Shown: positions 1-9,831 of the stretch, in pieces | Numbering within the stretch: the stretch's first letter is position 1 | Layout of the letters: each line of letters begins with the position of its first letter | From: Rhizophagus sp. LPA8_4_AMF | Taxonomy: Eukaryota; Glomeromycota; Glomeromycetes; Glomerales; Glomeraceae | Assembly: GCA_021464525.1 (NCBI GenBank) | Contig: JADRCO010001173.1 | Span: forward strand, 1 to 21,782 | Direction: 5' to 3' | Length of the DNA stretch: 21,782 nucleotides | Notes under the pieces: model-generated | The model's input: the letters and a program-made list of their open reading frames with translations, nothing else | Database searches by the model: none | What the model was told of the DNA's origin: nothing | Made by a program: the position numbers and the translations under genes

Positions 1-567
1 ACAATATACTAAAATTTTGACTCAATTTAGTTTATTGGTTATTAAGAAATTTAATGTGTACGATAATTTATGAATTTAAAATAAAGATAAAAATTTATAA
101 GTATTTTAAAAAATTTCTTCATATTATTTTTTAAAAAAATAATACTTATAAATCAACATTAAAATTTTAATATTTAATAAAGTATATTATAAACTTTTTA
201 TAAATAAAATTTCAGCTTCTTAACATTTATAGTTACTGAGATATACAGGTTTTAATCTGCGCAATTTTTTTCTTAACACACTGTATATGATGACATAATA
301 TACTCTACCCTTAATTCTATTAGCTCATAAATTTAAAAAGAAAAACAATTATAATAATTTTATTTTCTTTTTTAGATTTAATTTATCTATTTAAAGTGGG
401 ATCTTTATAAACTTTTACATATAATTTTTACTTTAAGTTTTGAATAATCTTTATTAAAAGTAAGCAGAGTTCTGATAATATTAATATTAACTTTATATAT
501 TTATATATAAATATTGTATTATATACTTCACTATAATTATATTGTTAAAATCAATTATAATACCATA

Positions 568-645
568 TAATTATGAAAATAAGCACTTTTTTTGCATTTA
601 ATGCTGGCCAAAATCCTTATAATTCTGTCAAAATTATCATAATTA
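568..645. repeat. CTGGCCAAAA repeat, copy 1, flanked by 9-bp inverted repeats
   Basis: TAATTATGA at 568-576 is matched by its reverse complement TCATAATTA at 637-645. Between them lies a core TTAATGCTGGCCAAAA followed by TTATAATTCTGTCA. A related core occurs at 8055-8093 (TTAATTCTGGCCAAAA, then TTATAATTTTTCTCA). Two copies sharing an unusual GC-containing core in such AT-rich DNA suggest a small dispersed element, possibly a decayed MITE. The family is not identified. Confidence 0.4.
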
Positions 646-1073
646 AATATTTTCAAAGGATACTTATTTTTAAAGTTATATAATATTAGTATTTAATGTG
701 TAAATTTATACAGAAATTTTGATAAAAATTGGATATATAATTAAAGATTTCAAGTATTTAGTAAATATAATATAAAATTAAAAAATACATTTTGTTAAAT
801 ATCTTATTACCTAATAATTATAAAAAAATGAAATACAATACATTTGAATTATCTTGATAAAAAAGTTAAATGGTATTAGTTTTGTATTTTAGATATAATA
901 AACAAATGTTAAATTATATTAATTATATTATACATTAGTATTTTACATTTTTGTATACTATATAATTTTATATTTTAAAAAGAAAAAAACTCTTTCTTGT
1001 TAATTTCTGTTAGGAATGGTAAAATCCTAGGTCCTGAACCTGTAATTATATTATAACAAAATTTATATAATTA

Positions 1074-1098
1074 AAAACCTAGTCTTAAAACCTAGTCT
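1074..1098. repeat. Tandem 13-bp direct repeat
   Basis: AAAACCTAGTCT occurs at 1074-1085 and again at 1087-1098, a 13-bp period. Nearby, TAGATCAGA is also doubled (about 1121-1140), and related CCTAGGTCCTGAACCTG sequence precedes it. This looks like remnants of a short-period repeat. No function is suggested. Confidence 0.5.
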
Positions 1099-2739
1099 AC
1101 AGATCTTTAGATTTGAATTTTAGATCAGAAGTAGATCAGATTCTAAAAAGTCTTAGCCAATAAAGTATTAATATATATTAGATAAAACTCAAATATTGAA
1201 TTTATAAATTCTAGTAAGAGAGATAGATAATATAGATATCAAAATATTCATCTTGATAAAACAAATCTAACAAGGTTAAGATCATTAAAATCTAATTATT
1301 GGATCTTAAATAGCAAAATTTGAAGCTAAAAAGTTAATATAATTTTATATATTTGAAACTAGAATCTATTATAAGGTTTATACAAATCAGATCTGAGATT
1401 TTAGTATTATTTAGGGTTCTAATTACTTAATTATAATAAAATTTAAAATACAGAAAAATATATTACAGTTATCTTAATGAATTAGTATTAGCACTACTAT
1501 ATATAAAATAATGAAGTCTGGACCACTTCTCTTAAAAGTATTCCTATATGATAGTTTTCAGTGTTTTGAGATTTAAAATAACAAAAAAAATGTGAATAAT
1601 TCTAAGCTATAATGATTGGCTTTTCTGTATTTATTATCATACATATATTATATCTAGATACCTAACTTACTTATCTTTTATACTCTTAGAATGCAAAGTA
1701 TTTAAAATTATTCAAGATAAGTAAATTTACAAACTGATTACTTACTACAAATTATAAGCTGATTTGAATAAAATCATTAGTTAAGTAATTAACTTGCAAG
1801 AATATGTAAGTGTATAAAAATGTTATTTTTTACCTAATTTATTAAACTAATTTAAATTAGATATCTAAAATAAGAACTGTTATCAGAAGTAAAATTCAGA
1901 AGATGATTTCAAGATTTTGAAAAGACTAAGCTAAAGAATAAGCATAAAAAAAGGCAAGATAGTTAAGAAGAAATTAAAGATCCAAATTTTAGACAGCATT
2001 AACAAACTTACTATTTTAGTTTAAATTTGTTTGATATTAAAAAAACTTAAAGTATCTTAAATTAATAGTATTAGTTTTAGATAGTTCAAGATTTTAGGAG
2101 TTGTAGGTTCTAGTAATGGCTTATATTTTAACCCTTTTTTTTATTATTTGTTTTTTTATTTTCTTTTTATTTCTTTTTAGTTCAGATAGTATGCATTTAG
2201 TACTGGTCTCATCTGAATATTTTCATTGCATAGCAAGAATGGAAAGACTTTATATAATATGAATTATTAATGTATAACCATTATTTACAAATAAAGTCTT
2301 TGCCTAGTCACACTTTAAAATAAAAAAAAATATTAATATTAATTTATAGAAACTTTACCTTTATTTATTTTCAAATAATATTTTTAACTATTATAAGTAT
2401 AGTTAAACTCTCAAACTTTTCTATAGTTATTAAATACTATATATAATTTGATTTATTAATTTATAAAGAAAAAAAAAGGAACTCTTTCCAGTTACGTTCA
2501 TAACCATTTTTTTTACTAATATTTTTTTGTTAAAAATTTTTATTTTTCTTTATTTTTCTTTATTTTCTTTATAATAAATACAAGTTAAGCTTTTAATATA
2601 CACTGTTCTTTATTGTTTTATCTTCTTTAAATAGTTTTCTTCGAAGTTTTATCTTCAGTAAGCCTTAGTAGACTGTCTGTTAGATTTTATTCTGAGTTTG
2701 CAAGATACTCTACAGCAATAAAATATTATTCTAAGCGGA

Positions 2740-3960
2740 TATATTATAAAGTACTGGGTTTCTCAAGCTTAAGCAGTTCTTTAGATATAATGAAATATCA
2801 TGGAAAAAGTTCACAAAACTCTGGAAAATGAGGATTTTTTACAGTTCCTAAATACTACAAGTGACTATACTAATGGTCCTATGTGTTATCACCTTTTAGT
2901 TGAATGGTTGGATAAAGCTAATATTAGGCTAGCACACTTATGAATAACATTTCTCAAATACGCAGTTATCGACTTTGAAAGATTTTTGGATATTTTTTCA
3001 TCTTTGCCACCTTCCTCTCTTCCTTCCTTTCAATTTTCTTTCCCATTTCCTTTTCCAAAAGGGTTTGTTTACTTGGTTGGCCTTATTTGAAAAGCTGTAC
3101 TACATCACAAACTAAGTTTCCTTCTAATTTTGACCTGAACGCATTTTTGGCATGTGTTACTGTGAACAAAGAAAATTCTCACATATGAAGTTAACAACAA
3201 CATTATTATATGACATGTATGACCTATACTCTTTTTTGGATTTTAACTTTTATTAGTCTACCGTTTGGCCATAGATCTATCTATGTTCAACTGGAACTTT
3301 ATTCATTAATACTTTTAAAGTTGAAAACTGGATGGATTTATGCTTCATATTTGAATGGTTTTTTACTTCACGACAGGATAAGGATAAATGGATTATATTT
3401 TATTTTGTTGCTGGTTTTATTTTAATTTTATATTTTTTTATTTTATTTTGTATATATTTTATTTTTCTTTTTTCTTTTTTTTTCTTTTTGTTTTATTTTT
3501 TATTATAGAATTTTCTTGGATGGGTGTGCTATTTTTGTTTAATATTTTGATTTGGAAGGTGTGAAGCTTTTGGTTTTCTGAGCATTCATTTTTGATTGAA
3601 GTCCTATCCCAACTCAATTTTTTTGAATAGATATGTCACATCTATCATATGCAACAGTGAAAGAATTAACTATATTACCATGTGATTTGCTGAAGGATTT
3701 CTACTCCATGTAATCAACTACTGTATTATCTTTGGAATTCCTACTCTGGCATTCGTACGCAGGTGATAATGTGGTTATATGAATTAGCGGTATACTTTTA
3801 TTATTTTGGAGAGTCAGTGAGGGTTATAAAAATTGCAGTGCAGCAGGTCTTTGGACACCAAGTTCCTTTGACTATAGGGTAGTTCCACTAAGATAAGTTA
3901 TAGTCTTTACAATTCTACCTATACAGGAATAAGATTTCACTGACAGTGCACATATGGGGT
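2740..3960 (+). pseudogene. Decayed coding relic, family not recognised
   Basis: This island is less AT-rich than its flanks and translates into protein-like stretches broken by stops and frame changes. One frame runs from the ATG at 2800, is interrupted only by TGA at 2941-2943, and continues to a TGA near 3090 with a Phe/Pro/Ser-rich segment. A second frame covers about 3055-3186. A third starts at the ATG near 3186 and continues through two in-frame TAG codons into a Trp/Phe-rich, possibly membrane-like stretch (about 3280-3420) that fades into a T-rich tract. Another open stretch covers about 3690-3880. The 71-codon reading frame at 3210-3425 is probably an out-of-frame shadow of the third frame. 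I could not assign a family; a dead transposon gene or a dead lineage-specific gene both fit. Confidence 0.4.
3415..3508. repeat. T-rich low-complexity tract
   Basis: About 90 bases made almost only of T with scattered A, C and G, in short TTTTA and TTTTC units. It interrupts the decayed coding relic. It is typical simple-sequence DNA, and it could also act as a long pyrimidine tract if transcribed. Confidence 0.6.
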
Positions 3961-4068
3961 TCACTAGAATGACGGATGGTGTTATATTTAATTACATTAG
4001 ATAGCTAATTTCAGTATTACAAATTGTAAATTACATTAACTCTAATAAAGTATAAACATGCGCTGTGG

Positions 4069-4094
4069 AAAAAAAAAAAAGAAAAAGGAAAAAT
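4069..4094. repeat. A-rich purine tract at the edge of the relic
   Basis: Twelve consecutive A at 4069-4080 are followed by purine-only sequence to 4093. It lies just past the less AT-rich island that starts near 2740, after which composition drops back to very AT-rich. This would fit a poly(A) tail of a retroposed copy, but no target-site duplication could be recognised, so simple-sequence DNA is as likely. Confidence 0.35.
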
Positions 4095-4437
4095 GCTTTT
4101 TATTTATTACTTTGCATAATATATTACAAGTTACATGTATACTAATTTATATGCAATTCCATTAAAAATCTATAATAAATCAGAAAAAGTAACTATAAAA
4201 CCATTTAATATTAAATATATGACTATAACCAGTTTGTTATATTTTAAATCAGTTCTGTAAAAATGGATGTTTATAAGAGGATGTAACTGTATAAGGTATA
4301 TCTGACTGTACAATATATTACCTTTTAACTAGCTATGATCTCTTTAAATTAAACTTTAATCAAAGATATAAATTACAATTGGAATTCAGTTAAAATAATT
4401 TATATATTAATAATTATTCCATATGGATTTCTATTTA

Positions 4438-4500
4438 TTTTAGCTTTTAAAATTGAATTTTTTATTCACATTGTATTGTATTAAAAACTAAAAGCTAAAA
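4438..4500. repeat. Perfect 12-bp inverted repeat followed by an A-run
   Basis: TTTTAGCTTTTA at 4438-4449 is the exact reverse complement of TAAAAGCTAAAA at 4489-4500, with a 39-base spacer. A run of A follows the right arm. It may be a degenerate hairpin element. At this AT content a chance origin cannot be excluded. Confidence 0.45.
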
Positions 4501-4817
4501 AAAAAAAAAAACCATTCATACATATGTAAAACCTAATTATGTAAAACTTTTAAACTATTGTATAACATAACTATATAAGATCTAACTATATGTATGACTT
4601 AATTATATGCAAAATATGTAAGTTCTAACAGCTAACTTACTTGAAAAATAGTTCTTTTGAAAATACTTATAATAATATTATATAAGTATAAATGTTATTA
4701 ATAAAATAATTGTTGCAAAATATTTATTGTTTTTGAAATGTGTTAAATGTTTAATATAAAATAGTATGGTAAATGCAAAGATATATACAAAAAAAAAAAA
4801 TTGTTAGATGTTACTAT

Positions 4818-4823
4818 TTTATT
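4818..4823 (-). terminator. Candidate poly(A) signal of the BTB-TLDc gene
   Basis: The minus strand reads AATAAA 81 bases past the stop codon at 4904. Position and sequence suit a eukaryotic polyadenylation signal, but the hexamer is common by chance in such AT-rich DNA. Confidence 0.3.
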
Positions 4824-4903
4824 CTGATACTAAGATAGAAATCGCTGAAGTTAATCGAATTGACTTGACTTCGCAGAAAAGTTTTTCAATCAAATAATTT
4901 CCT

Positions 4904-6717
4904 TCATTTCTTCAATACTTGAAATACTTCATAATCATCTACCTGAAAATAGTTAAATTTATCTCTAATGCTATGTTCATATTTCAACCCACCCGAAGCA
5001 TAACTACTACTTCCTTCATGAGCATCATCGATGATTTTCAATTCATAGAAACCAAACGAAGGGCCCAGTTTATCCTGTAATTGTATAGCTTCATTAACGC
5101 AATCTTTTTTAATTCTCGATATTTTAGATTTGAGTGTCGATATGTTGTTGGAAGAATCGCTGTGTGCGTTTGACAAAGAAAATATGAAAGAGTCACGTGT
5201 ACCGCGCCATTCAACATCTCTAGGTGAAGACCAGCCGATTGGGTTATAACCACCTATTAATTCTTTTGTTCCACTCACTCTAACCACCACTATAGTTGCA
5301 CCTCGACCATCGCATTTGTCGTGAAATGTCTTTGCACTAAATCCATCTCTACTTCCGCGGAAAAGCAATCTAAAAAAGACTATGATTAAAATTTTCATTT
5401 TAAAAATTTTTTTTTTTTTAAAAAAAAAGAAATATACCTGAAAATGTATGGAATTGATGTCAATGGAGTGAACTCATTAACATTTTTTCTGTCTATCCAA
5501 CAAGCGATGAGAGCAGCTTGCTGATGAGCGATAATTGTAGAATCAATTGTTCTCACAGGCGGTGAAAAGGGCGTAACAGATGGACTTATAGGCGGAGATA
5601 CAGTAAGATTATTACAATAACTAGCACTCTTTTTTGTAATATTATGAAGCGATAAAATTAAATCATTAGATGATAGGATTGGAGACACTTCAGTGGGAGA
5701 AGTTCCAGGAGTCACTAAACCAGTATTAATATTCAAAGAAGCACTACCACTATTACTGTTAGTAATATTACTAGATTTAGTGGACGAGAAATGACGTAAT
5801 AATTTGAGTTTAAGATTCCTTGGTAATATTTCAGCATAAGGTCTAACTTTGCTATTAAAGTCTTCCAAAGACAATTGCCAAAATCTAATTAATGGAATAC
5901 AACGTTGTAATGTTTTTTCAAGAGAACAAAATTCTTCAATAGACCATTTAGAAACATCCTTATTTTTTATACTATAAGTATTTTTTAAACCCCAGTTAAT
6001 CAGATAATCCCAAATTTTCCCTTCATCCATACAAAAATCATCTCTTGATAGTAATGATACTAAAGTTGTTTCGTCTAAACTCATAAATTCTTTTGAATCA
6101 AAGTATTTTTGTGGTTCAGGACATACTATTGATAAACAATGTGATCGTAATCTACTACATGCATTACGTTCTATCACTGTATTCAACACATAAAGTATAT
6201 TATCTTGAATCCATTTCTGTTTATTTTGTATTAAGTATTCTTGAAGAGGATATATTAATTCTTCAAATATCAATTCGTCTGCTGCAACCAACAACTTCAC
6301 AATATCTCCTTCTCCTAATTTTTCCAATCCTATTCTTCCACTATATATATATCTATATAAATATATTTGATTAGTTTTGTTGTTTAGTGCCGCTAAGGGA
6401 ATAATATTTCTAATTTTCTCTTACCTTAATATGACTTCGAAGACAGTAGGACTAATATTTGGCTTTTCAAAAATAAATGTTTCTCCCTCTTTTTTTGCCC
6501 ATTTACTTGACAAAGCTGTTCGAAAATATTCTGACCTAGCTCGTAAGATGAGTGAATGTGCTTGAAACTCTAGTTGTCGTATATATCTATTACAAGTACT
6601 TTTACCGCTATTACTACTGCTTCCACCGCCTACCCTAATAATAACATCATAATCCTCTGCATATTCGAGCAAACTACACAAATTTTCTGATAATCGCGGG
6701 AATAAACTCAAAGACAT
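4904..6717 (-). CDS. BTB-BACK-TLDc domain protein (three exons, 557 aa)
   Basis: Coding exons are 6717-6425, 6352-5438 and 5369-4904. Introns of 72 and 68 nt have GTAAGA...ATAG and GTATAT...TTAG borders, and both split an Arg codon (AG|A). The ATG at 6717 is the first in frame and is followed at once by a BTB/POZ domain (residues about 15-140), with the usual cue of a buried strand, then FQAH, then RSEYFRTAL. The BTB domain carries a Gly/Ser-rich loop insertion near residues 30-50. A BACK-like helical region follows (about 160-275, including a WDYLINWGL segment). Next is a Ser/Thr/Pro-rich linker (about 287-363) with seven S/T-P dipeptides, and then a TLDc domain (about 370-557, with LFRGSRDGFS and GGYNPIGW). 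BTB-BACK proteins are often cullin-3 substrate adaptors; TLDc domains are linked to oxidative-stress resistance and V-ATPase regulation. Such combinations are abundant in Rhizophagus. The gene appears intact. Its substrate and cellular role cannot be told from sequence. Confidence 0.9.
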
Positions 6718-6881
6718 TTGAAAACTTTAGTTAAAGAGAGATTTTTTTTTGTAAAAAAGAAAAAGTGCACTCTACAATTTTATAACGCAAAACTCGTGAT
6801 TGGTGTATTAATTACTATAAAGTGGCTTAGTAATTGCGTAACGAAGTAGCAAACCAATAATTCCTCAATTTCGGGTTTCCT

Positions 6882-6895
6882 TTTACGGCCGTAAA
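6882..6895. promoter_or_regulatory. Perfect 14-bp palindrome TTTACGGCCGTAAA
   Basis: The site is a perfect palindrome with a CGGCCG core in AT-rich DNA, 165 bp upstream of the BTB-TLDc start codon. Palindromic CGG...CCG half-sites are typical targets of fungal Zn2Cys6 transcription factors, so this is a plausible operator. That reading is inference; no other copy was seen in the window. Confidence 0.4.
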
Positions 6896-8054
6896 GTGTG
6901 AATTTTGGTGTGAATCATTATTTTTGATGCACCTCATGTGCGCGTTAAATATTTGGGCGTATTTACATCACAAAGACATTTATTGACCAAACTTGTATAC
7001 TAATAATTCCAAACGAAAGCTACTGATGCGCATTATGCATTATATGTTGAAAGTTATGCAATCATCTAGCTTTTTTTAACATGTTCAATTGTTGGTTCTT
7101 TTTGTCTTAAATAACGGTTTGAATATAGTAAAAAAAAACTGATCACCCAAACCCAATTACCAATTACTGTTCAACATGAGTGTTTACTTGTGTTACTATT
7201 TATATCTGTTTACAGTATATCGTAAATAAAATGGTAAAAAATTTGCGCACGTTGTAACATTTTAGTAAAATTTTATGGCGAGATATACGAGAATACTATA
7301 TATAGATGTCAATCTCAATCAACTATGATGTATAAAATATATTTTCCTGCAGAAACAAAAAAAATTTTTAAAGAAGCTATAGAATTCTAAATTATTTATA
7401 AAAAACTATATACCTATATTATAATTTCTTACTTCTTTTCCTTTACTTTTTTTATTTGTGTATTTAAATATAATTATTTTTAATTTAAATTTTATTATTA
7501 ATCATAAGGTTATTAAATATCTTTCTATATAATTGACATTGAGTTTCTTTCTTATTCTAAAATGAATAAGAAATTTTAATTAAGATAATTAAATTCATTA
7601 TAATTATAGTTAAGAAGTGATTCATTGTGAAATTTGACAAATACAAATATAAATTTTTCACAATAACAAAAATATTATTTTTTAACTAATTATTATTTTT
7701 TTTTAAGTTTTTTCACATTTATAATAGCTTATAAATAAGTTTACACAATTTTAATGTTTACTAATCATGTAAAAATTTGAAATAAAGTCAAACTTTTTAT
7801 TTACTATATATAATAAATGTACAGGCAGTACAGCTTTTTTATTTTATATTTTTTTTTAAATTGTTTATAATATGATTTTTACAACTTATAATATTTAGTA
7901 TATACTTATTTATTGTCAATAATTTGTATAATTATTATATAGAACATCATTTATTACAATAATAAATATATAATTTTTTAGTTAATTATTTTTTTTTTGA
8001 TATTTATTACAGGATATTACTAAAGATCACCAGTGGTAATTATCACTATATCAC

Positions 8055-8093
8055 TTAATTCTGGCCAAAAATTATAATTTTTCTCAGAATTAA
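8055..8093. repeat. CTGGCCAAAA repeat, copy 2, with hairpin symmetry
   Basis: TTAATTCTG at 8055-8063 pairs with CAGAATTAA at 8085-8093, and the interior contains the perfect palindrome AAAAATTATAATTTTT (8067-8082). The core CTGGCCAAAA is shared with 568-645. Two related copies 7.5 kb apart suggest a dispersed small element rather than chance symmetry. Confidence 0.45.
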
Positions 8094-8150
8094 AAACATG
8101 TTATAAATCTTTTTTCAAAAATTTCAATTTAAATAATAAATTTAGGGTGA

Positions 8151-8214
8151 GTGCTGGGAAAAGAAACCAAATAAACAATGAAATCCATTGTTTAATTGGT
8201 CCTTTTCCTAGCAC
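8151..8214. repeat. Compact near-perfect hairpin (arms about 29 bp, 5-base loop)
   Basis: The left arm 8151-8180 and right arm 8186-8214 are reverse complements except for three mismatches and one single-base bulge (about 26 paired positions), with AAATC as the loop. Weaker symmetry continues outward into the AT-rich flanks (about 8121-8240). The arms contain GTGCTGGGAAAAG and CTTTTCCTAGCAC, unusually GC-rich for this gap. It could be a fold-back MITE or, if transcribed, a source of small RNA. No clear target-site duplication was found. Confidence 0.6.
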
Positions 8215-9730
8215 TTATCCAATATTAAATCAAATTTGAGTAAATACTAATCATACTAAAATTTTAAAAATTTGACTAAAAAACTTTTTTTTTAAAGCAA
8301 AAATTGTATTATATTTATAAAATTAAACTTTTCTTTTTTTTCTCAAAAACTATCTGTACAACAGCCTTTATAACTTAAAAAAACTTGTTTTATTTATAAA
8401 TTTATATATAATAGTATTATTATTTGTATTATAATTATCAAAAAATATTTTTATATGTGAATTATACATAAAATTAAATTAGATTAATTTTAATTCTCAA
8501 AATAGTCAAAATGGTCAAAATTAATTTAACTCTAGCTTTTCCAAAAGTCAAAATGTTGAATTAATAGATGTTATATAATTATAAAATTTAATAATAAAAG
8601 TATTTTAAGAATATTTTAGCATTTAATGACTCATTTAAAAGCTTTAATTGAGATGAATTAAATGGTGATAAAATTATATTAATAGCATCAATATTGAACA
8701 TTCTATTCTTACTCAAATGTTTAGATATTTTATTTATGGTTTTAGTATCTAGTAATTAGATTCTGATGATTCTTACACTATTTATTCATTTTATTAGGAG
8801 GATTCAAATGATATATGTTTCATATTTGCACCTTTAATATTAATAAAATTATTGCAATTTAAAATTTTTATTATTTTATATTAAAAAATTTTTGTAGTTT
8901 TAATATTTATCAATTATGCAAAAAATAAAAACAATAAAATAAAAATCTAATATATTATATATATACAATATAAACTTTTTATAAATATACAGTTTATTTA
9001 GTTTATTTTAAGATTTTTTGTATATATTACTTAATTTTTATAAGATTTTATGATTATAGTATTTTTATATTATAGCCAATTAGATGTAAAATATTCTGAT
9101 TTTTATATGAAAATTCTTAATAGATTAGCTCTTAAATAATTAAATAAATTATTATTAAAAAAACCTAATTGTTTATTATTATTATTAATTAGTGCAACTT
9201 CAGTAATATATAGTTGGTAATCCAATCTAAAAATTTAATAAATATAAATAAAAAAAAAATCATAAAACAAAGTAAATTACCATATATATTTAGCTTATTT
9301 GATTATTTAAAATAATACTGTAAGAATATCCATTATTTAATATATTATACATTTTAAATGAAAAACATCTGAATAAATAATAATAGCAATAATAATATTA
9401 GTATTATATTTATTAATATATAATATAAAATATATTAAATGTTTATTCCATTGTTTTGATAAATCAATATTATATAAATTTAATAATACGTTTGTTTTTT
9501 TTATTTCTTTGTAAATTTATTGAAAATGATGTACTGCACTTAAGAGGGTACATAAAATCGTTTCTGTTTTTCATGTGATATGTGTAATCTACTGTGATAT
9601 CATGTCTAGGTCTCTAAGATTATATTTTTTTTCCGTAATATGTTTCATATGAGAAGTGCATCAGAAAAATACTTTTGCTTTTTTTTGGCAGAAATGATCG
9701 GTGTTCCGAAATGGAAATTAGTAAAAAATG

Positions 9731-9747
9731 GTAACGATCGACGTTAC
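9731..9747. promoter_or_regulatory. Short inverted repeat upstream of the DUF2408 gene
   Basis: GTAACG and CGTTAC flank a 5-base centre, 85 bp upstream of the ATG at 9832. It lies in the less AT-rich segment (9530-9831) that probably forms the promoter. It may bind a dimeric regulator, but the evidence is only its symmetry and position. Confidence 0.25.
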
Positions 9748-9831
9748 ACAACCATATCATGTGACAGACTTTAAATTGTTATAGATACTGCCCGATTTTT
9801 ACTTTTAGTTTTGGTCGTAAAGAAAAAGATA

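Larger units (their letters stand above)
1..2739. other. AT-rich gene-free region
   Basis: No open reading frame of protein-like composition is visible on either strand. The stretch is dominated by A/T runs and TATA-like dinucleotide tracts. It holds one copy of a CTGGCCAAAA-centred dispersed repeat (568-645), a short direct repeat (1074-1098) and several T-rich tracts around 2130-2180 and 2505-2580. It reads as ordinary intergenic DNA with old repeat debris. Confidence 0.7.
4096..4903. other. AT-rich spacer downstream of the BTB-TLDc gene
   Basis: No coding potential is seen. The spacer contains a 12-bp inverted repeat (4438-4449 with 4489-4500), A-runs near 4499 and 4790, and a possible minus-strand poly(A) signal at 4818-4823. 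It carries the 3' untranslated region of the minus-strand gene that ends at 4904. Confidence 0.6.
6718..9831. other. 3.1 kb AT-rich gap between divergent genes
   Basis: No gene is supported. The first 400 bases (to about 7130) are less AT-rich and probably hold the BTB-TLDc promoter, including a 14-bp palindrome (6882-6895) and ATTGG/CCAAT motifs near 6799 and 6854. The last 300 bases (9530-9831) are also less AT-rich and probably hold the DUF2408 gene promoter. The middle is extremely AT-rich and contains two inverted-repeat elements (8055-8093 and 8151-8214). Confidence 0.65.

Noticed and set aside
3210..3425. 71-codon open frame with hydrophobic composition
   Set aside because: A neighbouring frame through the same bases reads more like protein, though with two stops, so this frame is probably a shadow of a decayed gene.
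5038..5253. 71-codon minus-strand frame inside the TLDc exon
   Set aside because: It overlaps the TLDc coding exon in another frame and has no family features.
6093..6565. Plus-strand frames opposite the BTB-BACK exons
   Set aside because: They are antisense shadows of the BTB-BACK-TLDc gene and cross its first intron.
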